DNA of 64,000 nucleotides from Botryobacter ruber (GCF_003347595.2 NZ_QCZK02000010.1:94477-158476), one strand, 5' to 3'. Counted from the first letter of the stretch, positions 17,301-26,364 are shown. Notes: a model not told the origin generated them from the letters alone. Numbers and translations: made by a program.

Positions 17301-18122
17301 GCACTCGTGGAACAGGAAGCCGGAAAGCCGGAGGAGGAACAGGTGCTGCTGAACGGGAAGGTGCCGCTGGTGCTGCTGGTAGAAGATAATGCAAACCTGC
17401 GTAACTACCTGTGCGACTATTTCCGAAACCAGTACCAGGTGCTCGAAGCGAGTAACGGCCTCGATGGTTTTCAGCTGGCTTCACAGGCACAACCAGACCT
17501 GATTATTTCGGATGTGGAGATGCCGGGAATGGATGGCTTTGAACTTTGCAGCAAGGTAAAAACGGAGCCTAAAACCGCTCACATTCCCGTTATCCTGTTA
17601 ACGGCCCGCACGCCCGTAGAAGATGAGATAGCGGGAATAGAAACAGGTGCAGACGATTATATCACCAAGCCGTTCAACCTGGCCCTGCTGACGGCACGGG
17701 TGAAGCACCTGCTGATTTCGAGGAACCAGCTAAAGGCCAAGTACCGGACAGAAATCGCGCTGGAGCCAACGGAGGATGTACCGTTATCGGCGGATGAACA
17801 GCTGCTGCAAGACCTCCTGCACTACGTGGAAGCGCGCCTGGCAGATGCCAACCTAAACGTCGACGACATTTGCACAGCCCTTGGCGTGAGCCGGACGCAG
17901 CTCTACCGCAAAGTAAAAGCCCTGACCGGCCTGGGCGTAGCGGAAATTATCAAAGAAATCAGGTTGAAGCGGGCGAAGCAACTGTTAAAGGAACAAAGAT
18001 TCAACATCAACGAAATCGCCTACCTCACGGGGTTTTCCGAACCCGATTATTTCCGGAAATGCTTTAAGGCAGAGTTTGGCCTGACCGCATCGGAATACGC
18101 CAGGCAACTGCAGGAGCAGTAA
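14391..18122 (+). CDS. Hybrid two-component system sensor/regulator
   Basis: 1243-aa one-protein two-component system that senses an oligosaccharide in the periplasm and activates polysaccharide genes. Order: signal peptide (1-22), two seven-bladed Reg_prop propellers (about 30-570, repeated DxxGxxWIGT units), Y_Y_Y domain (about 590-655), membrane helix (about 663-690), HisKA with FFTNISHEIKTP and phosphoacceptor H725, HATPase_c (about 820-935), receiver domain (from about 991) with phosphoacceptor D1041 in SDVEMPGMDGF, and an AraC helix-turn-helix (about 1140-1240). The start at MNRRIGFLILF is chosen because it begins the signal peptide. It directly precedes the plus-strand pectin genes and is the best candidate regulator of the whole locus. 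Ligand unknown, probably a rhamnogalacturonan fragment. Confidence 0.93.
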   Translation: MNRRIGFLILFAAFLAQAAFAQVADLKFEQITSQDGLPQNTIHGIAKDKYGFMWFGTWGGLCRYDGYSFKIYRNDPQDSRSINNNRIHNIIKDADQNIWVLTFLENELCRYNYEKDDFERTPAAQVPPALLQQLSREKHLQESSYTHGPFKWRIDVAPNALVRHNLNTGEQTTYDYNPANPWSLNDAYVTDIYKDNQAIFWVGTFSSGLNKANLNAKPFAYYYHDRFNPYSIIDNKVTAIAEDKAGNLWIGTRDKGITVIGENGYRHYSSNSGKNTLYSNQIRRIFCDSRGFVWIGSKMGLDRYDPATATFHHFADENLLNTAVFGITEDSAQHVWIASWSGITKYNPATDELVHFSPDKLLKNGHARVILHDRKGQIWVGTEGGGVSVLQVAPSQNALTPVKHILLDATHTNTISDNRINTLHEDKEGFIWIGSGKGLVRYNPSADTFRHFPAQSILAETAIAAILEDEQGHLWISHKKGITQLHKKTFAIRNFTLEDGLQSNEFADGAALNSRFQHKFFLGGSNGFNAFNPAAILPDSTIPNTVLTNLQILNQTVRINQEINGRVVLTKPLYLTDAIELTYNDKSVAIEFAGLHYANPKGNKYAYKLEGFDKDWVYTDAGRRIATYSNLAPGDYTFQVISSNSDGIWNKEPAVLKLVVRPPFWASTWAYLVYAALLLALLYLYHRYSLRYSRLKAKLSYELLLNEKEKELHQNKLQFFTNISHEIKTPLSLILAPVEKLLHLFSNNQVVVSELKTMKANGDRLSKLINQLLDFRRLETGHLALQLQQNNLVALLQKTLRSFEPLAEAKNIQLTFTSAVDACYFRYDEDKLEKVMANLLSNALKFTPPQGWVRVTFQLQDAAAGKTGVIAVTNTGKTIPASEYENIFKPFQQVSGNKEEGTGLGLAYSKGLLELHGGTIEVKSTPATGSVGETTFTIVLPVPDHKGVAQEEAATGHSEREAAQAITHLPALVEQEAGKPEEEQVLLNGKVPLVLLVEDNANLRNYLCDYFRNQYQVLEASNGLDGFQLASQAQPDLIISDVEMPGMDGFELCSKVKTEPKTAHIPVILLTARTPVEDEIAGIETGADDYITKPFNLALLTARVKHLLISRNQLKAKYRTEIALEPTEDVPLSADEQLLQDLLHYVEARLADANLNVDDICTALGVSRTQLYRKVKALTGLGVAEIIKEIRLKRAKQLLKEQRFNINEIAYLTGFSEPDYFRKCFKAEFGLTASEYARQLQEQ

Positions 18123-18299
18123 AAGCGGTTGTTACTTACCTGTAAGTTGTCGTTCGTTTGCTGCCGGGGTTCAATTCTTCTGAACGATATAAAGGACAGA
18201 GGAAACAGGTTTGTGCAGGATAGTCAATGTACCGGCATTCTCTAACTTGCTTACAAACCGGAACTGTTGTTACCATCTTCTATTCCTTACTTCAACAAG

Positions 18300-19724
18300 A
18301 TGAAAATCACACTACTTGCCAAACCAGCATTTGTACTACTTTTTCTGACAGTTTCTCATTTGTCTGTTGCACAACAAACAGGCCGCTACGATGCCATTCA
18401 TTCCGGGGTGCCGTGGTTCGACGATAAAGGAAATACCGTTAGCGCCCATGGTGCCAACATTATCAAAGACAACGGCCGGTATTATCTTTTCGGGGAAGCC
18501 CACACCGACACGAGCAATGCTTTTGTAGGCTTCAACTGCTACTCTTCTGCCGACTTGTACAACTGGAAATTCGAAAGCGTGGCGCTGCCGGTTCAGCAGG
18601 ATGGCAGGCTGGGCCCTAACCGGGTGGGCGAACGCCCGAAGGTGATGAAGTGCCCCAAAACCGGCGAATACGTGATGTACATGCACTCCGACGACCTGGG
18701 CTACAAAGACCAGGCAGTTGGCTATGCCACCTCCAGCACCATTACCGGGCCGTATACCTTCCAGGGACCGCTGTTGTTTAACGGGCAACCCATCAGGAGG
18801 TGGGATATGGGGTCTTTTCAGGACAAAGACGGTTCGGGCTATATTCTCATTCACGGCGGCTTTATCTACAAACTCAGCGACGACTACAAAAGTATTACCG
18901 AAATGGTACACGGCAGTTTTGCCTCCGGGTTTGAGTCGCCTGCCCTGTTCCGCAAAGACAGCATTTACTACTTCCTGGGTTCGCACCTCACCAGCTGGGA
19001 ACGCAACGACAACGACTATTATACTGCCACCTCGCTCAAAGGTCCCTGGACCAAACAAGGCCTCTTTGCACCCGAAGGCACCCTTACCTGGAACTCCCAG
19101 ACCTCTTTTGTATTGCCCATCGAAGGTGCTGAAGGCACCACCTATATGTTTATGGGCGACCGTTGGGCTTTCCCGAAACAGGCGTCGGCAGCTACCTATG
19201 TGTGGCAGCCTTTAACAGTTTCCGGGCACTCCCTTTCTATACCCACTTACCACGATGCCTGGCAAATAAATACCGTTACCGGTGTGGCAACTCCTAAAAT
19301 CATTTCCGGAAACACAATCCGGCATACCGATAAAAAGCAGATTAAGTATTCCGGCAACTGGAAGCAATCAGCCGAAGCGGAAGGCATAACAACCAGCAGG
19401 TCGGATGGGAAAGGCGATTCGTTTTCGGTGAAGTTCAAGGGCACCCAAATCGGCATGTATGGCCTTGCCGGTCCGGACGGCGGTTATGCCCGTATTCTGC
19501 TGCACGACAGCAAAGGGAAAACACTGTATACATCTATCGTTGATATGTACAGCAAGTATCCTGTATCCTCGCTCAAGTTTATATGCCCGGTACTTCCCAA
19601 AGGCAATTATACCTTAACGGTATCGGTAATGGGCGAGCGCGGCAACTGGTCGGATAAACGAAAAAGCGACTATGGAAGCACAGGCAATTTTGTAACGCTC
19701 GACAAGCTTATTATTAATAATTAA
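18300..19724 (+). CDS. Secreted GH43 family glycoside hydrolase
   Basis: 474-aa exported enzyme with signal peptide MKITLLAKPAFVLLFLTVSHLSVAQ. The GH43 five-bladed propeller spans about residues 27-335, opening with PWFDDKGNTVSAHGANII and YYLFGEAH, which resembles the exo-beta-1,3-galactanase branch of GH43 (subfamilies 24/34). A C-terminal beta-sandwich (about 345-474, ending NFVTLDKLIINN) looks like a carbohydrate-binding jelly roll. Likely removes galactose or arabinose from side chains. Start chosen at the signal peptide. It is followed 55 nt later by the rhamnosidase gene, probably in one operon. Confidence 0.82.
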   Translation: MKITLLAKPAFVLLFLTVSHLSVAQQTGRYDAIHSGVPWFDDKGNTVSAHGANIIKDNGRYYLFGEAHTDTSNAFVGFNCYSSADLYNWKFESVALPVQQDGRLGPNRVGERPKVMKCPKTGEYVMYMHSDDLGYKDQAVGYATSSTITGPYTFQGPLLFNGQPIRRWDMGSFQDKDGSGYILIHGGFIYKLSDDYKSITEMVHGSFASGFESPALFRKDSIYYFLGSHLTSWERNDNDYYTATSLKGPWTKQGLFAPEGTLTWNSQTSFVLPIEGAEGTTYMFMGDRWAFPKQASAATYVWQPLTVSGHSLSIPTYHDAWQINTVTGVATPKIISGNTIRHTDKKQIKYSGNWKQSAEAEGITTSRSDGKGDSFSVKFKGTQIGMYGLAGPDGGYARILLHDSKGKTLYTSIVDMYSKYPVSSLKFICPVLPKGNYTLTVSVMGERGNWSDKRKSDYGSTGNFVTLDKLIINN

Positions 19725-19779
19725 GGCCGGGGCCAGCGTTAGAGCTCCAAAAATATCAACAACCATTTTCATTCAACTC

Positions 19780-22494
19780 ATGAGATTTTTCTGTTTTGTT
19801 GTCTTTCTTGCCTGCGCACTTCCCCTCACAGCCTTTGCTGCCCGTCCGAAAGCACCCTCTAATCTAAGGAGTTGCGATAAGGTGACCCCTGCCGGCACCG
19901 ACGCGAACCCTTTCTTCGGCTGGCATGTAAACGACCCCGACGACAACGAACTGCAGTCGGCTTACCAGGTGCTGGTGGCTACATCGGAGGAGCTTCTGAA
20001 AAAGGGAAAGGCCGACACCTGGGACAGCGGTAAAACCCAATCGCGGCAACAGAACTACATCGGCTTTAACGGAAAAGCCCTCCTGCCCGGCACCCGCTAC
20101 TACTGGCAGGTGCGCACCTGGGACAAAGACGGCAACGCAAGTCCTTACTCCGCTGTGAGTTATTTTGATACCGGTTTGTTTACGGCCAAAGACTGGAACG
20201 GTGCCCGCTGGATTAAACGCGATACCAAAGACGCCAACGATTATACCTACTACCGCAAGGCAGTAGAGCTGGGCAAGAAGCCGGTGAAAAGAGCCGTGGT
20301 ATACCTCACCGCTTACCATAACTACACGCTGTACCTAAACGGCACGTTAGTGGGCAAAGGCCCGGGACACCACTACCCGCAGTATGCCTACTACAATGCG
20401 TATGAGGTAACGCATTTGCTTAACCCGCAAACTACCCTGGCCGCCATGACGCACTGGTACGGCGGCGGCCAGGGCAGGCCCAAAGGCGACAGAGGCTTCC
20501 TGTTAAAACTGGTAGTGGAGTATGCCGACGGAACTACCACCGTAACGGGTACCGATAAAAGCTGGAAACAAAGTGCCGTAGCTGCCTTTAACCCTGCTAC
20601 AAAAAGCAGAAACGGGGAGGGCATCGGGTTTATTGATATGATAGACAGCCGTAAAATACTGGCCGACTGGCACCAGCCTGCGTTCAACGATGCGGAGTGG
20701 CAGCAGGCTACCGAGCTGGGGCCACATCCCACCCCTCCTTTTACAGGCGAACTGCAGCCCGACCTCACCCGCCTGAAAGAAAAAACCATCAAGCCGGTTT
20801 CCGTGAAAAACCTGGGTAAGGGCACCTATGTCATCGACCTTGGTAAAATTTACGCCGGCATGCCGGAAACTACATTCGACGGCGGCGCGGCGGGCGATAC
20901 GGTAAACATGCGAGGCGGCTTTGTGCTGAACGAAGACGGCACCGTGAATGAAAAATTAAACCAGAGCACCAACCTGGCCTACTTCTTTGTGCTTAATGGG
21001 AAAAAGGCTGTTTTCAAACCGGTGGTGTACCTGGGTTACCGTTACCTCCAGGTAAATAATTCGCCGGTTGCTTTAACGCCGGATAACGTCCGCTTTACAA
21101 CACGCTACTTCGAACTGGAACCCGAGAAAGAGAAGTTCACCTCCTCCAGCCAGATGCTAAACCAGGTGTGGGAACTGATGGTGCATTCGCTGACCTTAGG
21201 CGCCCAGGAAGGATTTGTAGATACGCCCACCCGTGAAAAAGGCGAGTTCCTGGGCGATGCCTGGAGCCAGGGCGTACCCGCTATGGCCACCCTAGGCGAC
21301 AGGGCCCTGACCCACCGGATACTCCTGCAGTTCCTGGACTCGCAGGACCAGTACTGGCCGGACGGTCGCCTGAACGCTGTTTACCCGAATGCAGACGGTA
21401 AGCGCGATATTCCGGACTACACGCAGCAGTACCTGCTCTGGGCCTGGGATTATTACCTGCTAACGGGCAACCTGGACTTCCTGAAAACCAATTACGAAAA
21501 GCTTAAAAAGATTGGCTCCTTCGTAGACTCCTACAAGAACTCCGCCACCGGGCTGGTGCATAAGCTTGCTGGCGGCAGTGGCCCTTACCAGTACGGCATC
21601 ATCGACTGGCCTGCCACCATGCGCTATGGCTACGACATGCGTGCCGAGGCGCGCACCGTTATCAATGCCTACGCCTATGCCGGTTTCGATGTCCTTTCCA
21701 GAATAGCCAGTGTAACCGGAAACGCGGCAGACGCGGAGGCTTTCCGCGGCAAAGCAGCAGCTCTGAAAAAGGCTTTCAACGAAAAACTCCTGAACGGGGA
21801 TGGCGTGTACAGCGACGGCCTGCTGGCAGATGGCGAGCAAAGCGAACACGTGTCGCAGCATGCCAACATGTTCCCGCTGGCCCTGGGCATGGTGCCCGAA
21901 CAAAACAGAAAGGCCGTAACCGAAGCTGTAAAAGCGCGGAAAATGAACGTGGGCATGGTAACTGTCCGTATGCTGCCCGAGTCTATAGGCGAGGCGGAAG
22001 AAGGCGCCCACCTGCTGGAACTGTACACCAACCCGCAATGGGACGGCTGGGCGCAAACCATATCGCGCGGCGGCACCGCTACCTGGGAGTCGTGGGATGC
22101 CCAGCAAACGAACCAAAGCATGAGTCACCCCTGGGGAGCAGCCGGACTGCTGGGCATACAGCAGTACATCCTGGGTGTAAAGCCCCTGAAGCCGCAGCAC
22201 GAACTCATCCAGGTAAAACCCCTCGATTTTGAAGGGAAACTGACAAACGCATCGGGTAGCATTCCAACAGACAAGGGAGATATAGAAGTAGCCTGGAACC
22301 GTGACTCGAAAAACTACCGCTTAACGCTTACTGCTCCGGCTAATGTAACGGCAGCGGTTTATATTCCGAAAGGAAATTCCACTTCCAACAGCATCAAACT
22401 AGACGGAAAACGTGTTACGGCCAAAGAAGCAGGCAATTTTCTGCTGCTGGAGAACGTGGGCTCCGGCAGGCATGTTTTTGAGCGGGAGCTTTAA
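19780..22494 (+). CDS. GH78 alpha-L-rhamnosidase
   Basis: 904-aa exported enzyme that releases terminal alpha-L-rhamnose. After a signal peptide ending AFAARP there is an N-terminal beta-sandwich with a WKVRTWD-like motif (YYWQVRTWDKDG), a jelly-roll domain with TLYLNG, and the (alpha/alpha)6 barrel holding DTPTREKGEFLGDAW (D481 onward) and GGTATWESWD (E770), where the GH78 catalytic acids lie. A C-terminal sandwich ends the chain. With PL9, PL11 and GH105 nearby, the target is rhamnogalacturonan-derived oligosaccharides; released rhamnose would enter through RhaT. Confidence 0.9.
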   Translation: MRFFCFVVFLACALPLTAFAARPKAPSNLRSCDKVTPAGTDANPFFGWHVNDPDDNELQSAYQVLVATSEELLKKGKADTWDSGKTQSRQQNYIGFNGKALLPGTRYYWQVRTWDKDGNASPYSAVSYFDTGLFTAKDWNGARWIKRDTKDANDYTYYRKAVELGKKPVKRAVVYLTAYHNYTLYLNGTLVGKGPGHHYPQYAYYNAYEVTHLLNPQTTLAAMTHWYGGGQGRPKGDRGFLLKLVVEYADGTTTVTGTDKSWKQSAVAAFNPATKSRNGEGIGFIDMIDSRKILADWHQPAFNDAEWQQATELGPHPTPPFTGELQPDLTRLKEKTIKPVSVKNLGKGTYVIDLGKIYAGMPETTFDGGAAGDTVNMRGGFVLNEDGTVNEKLNQSTNLAYFFVLNGKKAVFKPVVYLGYRYLQVNNSPVALTPDNVRFTTRYFELEPEKEKFTSSSQMLNQVWELMVHSLTLGAQEGFVDTPTREKGEFLGDAWSQGVPAMATLGDRALTHRILLQFLDSQDQYWPDGRLNAVYPNADGKRDIPDYTQQYLLWAWDYYLLTGNLDFLKTNYEKLKKIGSFVDSYKNSATGLVHKLAGGSGPYQYGIIDWPATMRYGYDMRAEARTVINAYAYAGFDVLSRIASVTGNAADAEAFRGKAAALKKAFNEKLLNGDGVYSDGLLADGEQSEHVSQHANMFPLALGMVPEQNRKAVTEAVKARKMNVGMVTVRMLPESIGEAEEGAHLLELYTNPQWDGWAQTISRGGTATWESWDAQQTNQSMSHPWGAAGLLGIQQYILGVKPLKPQHELIQVKPLDFEGKLTNASGSIPTDKGDIEVAWNRDSKNYRLTLTAPANVTAAVYIPKGNSTSNSIKLDGKRVTAKEAGNFLLLENVGSGRHVFEREL

Positions 22495-22520
22495 ATAACT
22501 GCTGTTTCGCAACCTGAGAT

Positions 22521-22570
22521 AAAGCTGGTTAATTTTCCCCGAAGCGCTTCGGGGAAAATTAACCAGCTTT
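22521..22570. repeat. Perfect 50-bp palindrome
   Basis: Two 25-bp arms with no spacer: AAAGCTGGTTAATTTTCCCC then GAAGC, followed by the exact reverse complement. It begins 27 nt after the GH78 stop and is flanked by a T-run on the right, so it may act as a strong terminator; the perfect symmetry and length are more than a terminator needs. Confidence 0.85.
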
Positions 22571-22576
22571 CTTTTT

Positions 22577-22608
22577 GGAGGAGCAGCAGGAATGGTGGCA
22601 GGTGCAGC
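22577..22608 (+). repeat. Dispersed repeat, copy 6
   Basis: GGAGGAGCAGCAGGAATGG then TGGCAGGTGCAGC, followed by the conserved tail AAATTTTTCAGG. The best copy for defining the full unit of about 45 bp. Confidence 0.75.
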
Positions 22609-22660
22609 AAATTTTTCAGGCATCCGTAACTGGTTTTTTATTTTGGGGGAGGTCATGCGA

Positions 22661-22692
22661 GGAGCAGCAGCGGGTTTGGTGGCAGTGGCAGC
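22661..22692 (+). repeat. Dispersed repeat, copy 7
   Basis: GGAGCAGCAGCGGGTTTGG then TGGCAGTGGCAGC and tail AAATTTTTGG. Lies 84 bp after copy 6. Confidence 0.7.
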
Positions 22693-22723
22693 AAATTTTT
22701 GGTATTTGTTTGGAGTGTGATAT

Positions 22724-22755
22724 AGCAGAGCAGGAGGAATGGTGGCAGGTGCAGC
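22724..22755 (+). repeat. Dispersed repeat, copy 8
   Basis: AGCAGAGCAGGAGGAATGG then TGGCAGGTGCAGC. Third same-strand copy in 180 bp. Confidence 0.7.
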
Positions 22756-22968
22756 ATAAAAACAGGGTGTCCCGGCAGGGCCGTCGGGCGTTCGCGGCTC
22801 GTCCCGAAATGCTTCGGGAGCTCAGACAACCGCTTCATTCCGCACGCTTTACCTCTTCAGTTCAGAAGGGCCGGTAAGCAAAACGATACTTTTCTTCTTA
22901 ATTGATAACATCAGCTCATAGCTTCCTCCGGAAGCCCCACCGTTTTATATTTTACGCCTTTGGGATAA

Positions 22969-23038
22969 GTATACAGGTTTTCGGAACGGAATTACTAAAG
23001 CCGCATCGTGCTTGCTGCTTACTTTTGCCGGCAACAAC
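22969..23038 (+). promoter_or_regulatory. 70-bp duplicated leader, copy 1
   Basis: Identical over 70 bp to 27639-27708. It runs from GTATACAGGTTTTCGG to TTTTGCCGGCAACAAC and contains TACTTTTG (23020-23027), an exact TAnnTTTG -7 match. It ends 74 nt before the esterase start. Its position before two pectin genes suggests a shared promoter or regulator-binding site. No clear -33 box is seen. Confidence 0.7.
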
Positions 23039-23112
23039 GAACAATAGTAAGTACTGGCTGCTTCGTTGCTGTGGTTCAGCAGTTGTTTTTTAATTTGTAA
23101 AGTCGCTCAAAA

Positions 23113-24636
23113 ATGAAGATTATCTGCAGCATTTGTTTCCTGTTTGCCTCATGTTTTGTTCTGGCGCAGCAAAAAGGGGTGGATAAAAACTTTCATGTGT
23201 ACCTGCTGATTGGTCAGTCGAACATGGCGGGCAGAGGCCAGCTGGATGCAGTAAGCAAAGAGGTGCATCCGCAGGTCCTGATGCTCGATCAGGGCAATAA
23301 CTGGGTGCCTGCCACCGACCCGGTTCATTACGACAAGCCTGCCGCAGCGGGTGTTGGTCCGGGTATCAGTTTTGCCAGGGAAATGCTGGGGAATGATAAA
23401 AAAACAAAGATTGGCCTTATCCCCTGTGCCCTTGGCGGTTCGCCTATAAAAGTTTGGGAACCTGGTGCCGTCTATTTAAAAGAATTCCATCCGTATGACG
23501 ACGCAATCAGGCGGGCACGGCTGGCCATGCAGCAAGGCGTGCTGAAAGGCATTATCTGGCACCAGGGCGAATCGGATAACGATTCAGCGCGAGCCACCGT
23601 GTACCTTGATAAGCTTACCACGCTCATCAACCGCCTGCGCACCGATTTGCAGCAACCGGACCTGCCGTTCGTGGCTGGCGAAATAGGTTATTTTAATAAA
23701 GTGAATCATATCAATGCCATTATCCATCAGCTGCCGCAGCGGGTACCAACCACCGCTGTGGTTTCAGCCAGAGATTTGACAGACAAAGGCGACAGACTTC
23801 ATTTTGATGCACCTTCGGCCAGAGAGCTGGGTAAACGCTATGCGGCAGCCATACAGGAGTTGCAGCGCAGGAATGCAAGTAAAGCAGCACTGTTAGCTTC
23901 AGGCAAAAAGAAACAGGCGAAACAGCCGGTAGTGGTACTCACCTTCGACGATGCCGAGATCAGTCACTATACCATCGTGGCTCCGCTTTTAAAGAAATAC
24001 AATTTCGATGCTACTTTCTTTGTATGTGAAATGCCCAGGAAGTCGCCTGCCGATTCGGTGCATTACATGAAGTGGCCCCAGATAGCAGCACTCCACCAGA
24101 TGGGTTTCGAAATCGGGAACCACACCGGGCACCACAAGAACATGACGAAACTATCGCGCGAAGAGATGCAGCAGGAGGTAAACTACATCGAATACAAATG
24201 CAGGGAGTACGGCATTCCCAAACCCATTTCATTTGCCTATCCGGGCAACAGAGCCGATTCGCTGTCGCAGGTGGTGTTACAGGAAATGGGCTACCGCTTT
24301 GCCCGGGCAGGCGGCAGTAGCTACTACGATCCTGTGCAGGACGGGAGACTGGTCATCCCCAGCTACACAATGGGGTCGTCGGAAAAACTTGGAGCGCGTA
24401 CCTGGAGTGCCCTGAAAAGCCTGCAGCCGGGGCAGATTTTAATTTTCACCATCCACGGTGTGCCCGACATCGCTCATCCCGATTACACCACCTCTGTAGC
24501 GGCTTTTACCGAGCACCTCCACTATATGAAGCAACATGGTCTTAAGGTAATTGCCGTGCGGGATCTGGGAAAATACATTCCTGCTGATCAAAAAGAAAAT
24601 CCAGTTACAAAACCGTTAAAAAACACCTATGAGTAA
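23113..24636 (+). CDS. Acetylesterase (SASA/SGNH) fused to polysaccharide deacetylase
   Basis: 507-aa exported two-domain esterase. Signal peptide MKIICSICFLFASCFVLAQ. Domain 1 (about 28-260) is a sialate-O-acetylesterase/CE6-like SGNH hydrolase with GQSNMAGRG (nucleophile S36), IIWHQGESD and DKGDRLHFD (D227, H230). Domain 2 (about 272-495) is a polysaccharide deacetylase-like (CE4) NodB fold with LTFDDAE (D279, D280) and GNHTGHH (H337, H341 as metal ligands). Together they could remove O-acetyl groups from rhamnogalacturonan; whether the second domain acts on O- or N-acetyl groups is open. It overlaps the next gene by 8 nt and is preceded by the duplicated leader. Confidence 0.85.
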   Translation: MKIICSICFLFASCFVLAQQKGVDKNFHVYLLIGQSNMAGRGQLDAVSKEVHPQVLMLDQGNNWVPATDPVHYDKPAAAGVGPGISFAREMLGNDKKTKIGLIPCALGGSPIKVWEPGAVYLKEFHPYDDAIRRARLAMQQGVLKGIIWHQGESDNDSARATVYLDKLTTLINRLRTDLQQPDLPFVAGEIGYFNKVNHINAIIHQLPQRVPTTAVVSARDLTDKGDRLHFDAPSARELGKRYAAAIQELQRRNASKAALLASGKKKQAKQPVVVLTFDDAEISHYTIVAPLLKKYNFDATFFVCEMPRKSPADSVHYMKWPQIAALHQMGFEIGNHTGHHKNMTKLSREEMQQEVNYIEYKCREYGIPKPISFAYPGNRADSLSQVVLQEMGYRFARAGGSSYYDPVQDGRLVIPSYTMGSSEKLGARTWSALKSLQPGQILIFTIHGVPDIAHPDYTTSVAAFTEHLHYMKQHGLKVIAVRDLGKYIPADQKENPVTKPLKNTYE

Positions 24637-26275
24637 TATTTCATGCTTACTGACTGTCGTATTATTTGCCTGTTCTATTCTGGCACATGGGAAAGTGTAT
24701 TATGTAGCGCCCAACGGCAGCGATGGCAACGCTGGCACTAGCTCAGCCCCCTTCCTGACCGTACAAAGGGCGCATACGGCGGTTGCTGCAGGCGATACCG
24801 TCTACATCCGCGGAGGCATTTATAGGATGCAGGAATCGCAGATTTTTGAAAAAACCACTGGCTCCACGCCATTTGCCTATGTAACGAAACTAACCAAAAG
24901 CGGTACAGCCGGAAAACGTATTAACTACTGGGCCTACCCCGGCGAAAGGCCGGTATTCGACTTTTCGGACGTAAAACCCGCCGGTCACCGCATCAATGCG
25001 TTCGAAGTGACCGGATCCTGGATCCACATCAAAGGACTTGAGGTAGTGGGCGTGCAGGTAACAGTAACAACAGGCAACACACAGTCTATCTGTTTTTCCC
25101 AAACTGGAGCTGGAGGCAATAACATCTATGAAGAGCTCAGTATGCACGATGGCATGGCCATCGGGTTCTACCTGACCCGTGGAGCAAATGTGCTGGTTTT
25201 AAATTGCGATGCCTACAACAACTGGGATAACGTTTCGGCCGATAAAAAAGGAGGCAACGTTGACGGTTTCGGTGCCCATCCAAACAATGCATCCTATACC
25301 GGCATTGTTTTTCGCGGTTGCCGTGCCTGGTTTAACAGCGACGATGGCTTCGATATCATCAGTTCCTACGCTGCCATTACCGTGGAAGACTGCTGGGCTT
25401 TCTACAACGGTTATTCTAACGATTTCGAAGCCCTGGCCAACGGCATTGGCTTCAAGATGGGCGGATTCGGAACTTCCACTTCTCCTTCGGTACCGGCAGT
25501 TATTCCGCGCCATACCATCCGGCACAATTTGTCTGTGGGAAACAAATCGTCAGGCTTTTATGCCAACCACCATCTGGGCGGCAACCACTGGTATAACAAC
25601 ACGGCTTACTACAACTGGCCTAACTTTAACATGCTAAATAGAAGGGCAGATTACCAGGCTGATGTTCCCGGCTACGACCACGTGCTGCGGAACAATGTCA
25701 GCTACTTAACCCGTTCCGACCGCGAGCACCATCTCATTACGGATATAGACCTTGAAAAAAGCACCGTCGACCATAACAGCTTCCTGAACCCGGCCATCAC
25801 CCTGACGGCTGCCGATTTTGTTAGCCTGGACATGACCTTGTTAACGCTGCCCCGGCAACCGAACGGTGCCCTTCCTGATACAGATTTCATGCGGCCCACT
25901 CCTGGAAGCGACCTGATTGATACCGGGGTAGAGGTAGGCCTTCCTTTTAGCGGCGCTAAACCTGACCTGGGCTACAAGGAGGGACAGACTGTATTAAGCT
26001 TAAAACCAGCTACCTCACAGGTATCAGCTGTTTATCTGTATCCGGTTCCTGCAGGAGATGAGCTTAGCATCAACATCCCTGCCCGTGCAGCTAAAGCTGT
26101 TACCATAAGCATTTACGACCTGCAGGGCCGGAAGGTGAGGTCACAACAGATAGAAATAACCGATGCCCTGCTAATAAGGCTGTGCCACCTCAGCGACGGG
26201 CTGTACTTTTTGGAAGCCTGTTATACTGGTACTAATGAGTTGATTACCCGAAGTAAGTTCCTGAAGCGGCAATAG
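24629..26275 (+). CDS. PL9 pectate/rhamnogalacturonan lyase, T9SS-sorted
   Basis: 548-aa exported right-handed beta-helix lyase. After the signal peptide comes KVYYVAPNGSDGNAGTSSAPF, the usual start of PL9 helices. The Ca-binding cluster NSDDGFD (D238, D239, D242) and GFKMGG with K276 correspond to the calcium aspartates and catalytic lysine of PL9 as I recall them from Pel9A. A T9SS sorting domain (VYLYPVPAGDELSINIP ... SKFLKRQ) occupies about residues 470-548. PL9 members cut either polygalacturonate or rhamnogalacturonan I; the context favours the latter. Start overlaps the esterase gene by 8 nt, so the two are translationally coupled. Confidence 0.85.
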   Translation: MSNISCLLTVVLFACSILAHGKVYYVAPNGSDGNAGTSSAPFLTVQRAHTAVAAGDTVYIRGGIYRMQESQIFEKTTGSTPFAYVTKLTKSGTAGKRINYWAYPGERPVFDFSDVKPAGHRINAFEVTGSWIHIKGLEVVGVQVTVTTGNTQSICFSQTGAGGNNIYEELSMHDGMAIGFYLTRGANVLVLNCDAYNNWDNVSADKKGGNVDGFGAHPNNASYTGIVFRGCRAWFNSDDGFDIISSYAAITVEDCWAFYNGYSNDFEALANGIGFKMGGFGTSTSPSVPAVIPRHTIRHNLSVGNKSSGFYANHHLGGNHWYNNTAYYNWPNFNMLNRRADYQADVPGYDHVLRNNVSYLTRSDREHHLITDIDLEKSTVDHNSFLNPAITLTAADFVSLDMTLLTLPRQPNGALPDTDFMRPTPGSDLIDTGVEVGLPFSGAKPDLGYKEGQTVLSLKPATSQVSAVYLYPVPAGDELSINIPARAAKAVTISIYDLQGRKVRSQQIEITDALLIRLCHLSDGLYFLEACYTGTNELITRSKFLKRQ

Positions 26276-26364
26276 TAAGCTGTATCACCTGTTTTCGTTT
26301 GCAGGCGGTATGGCAGGCATACCATCATAGCGGCCTTTTTATTTATTTACAATAGCTATTCACC

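Larger units (their letters stand above)
22495..23112. other. 618-bp repeat-dense intergenic region
   Basis: No gene. It carries a 50-bp perfect palindrome, three same-strand copies of the dispersed repeat, a small hairpin CCCGAA-atgc-TTCGGG near 22803-22818, and the first copy of the 70-bp duplicated leader. It separates the rhamnosidase from the esterase gene. Confidence 0.75.

Noticed and set aside
22577..22877. Reading frame rich in Glu/Gln/Trp through the three repeats after the rhamnosidase gene
   Set aside because: It is produced by translating tandem copies of the intergenic repeat; no start context or homology.
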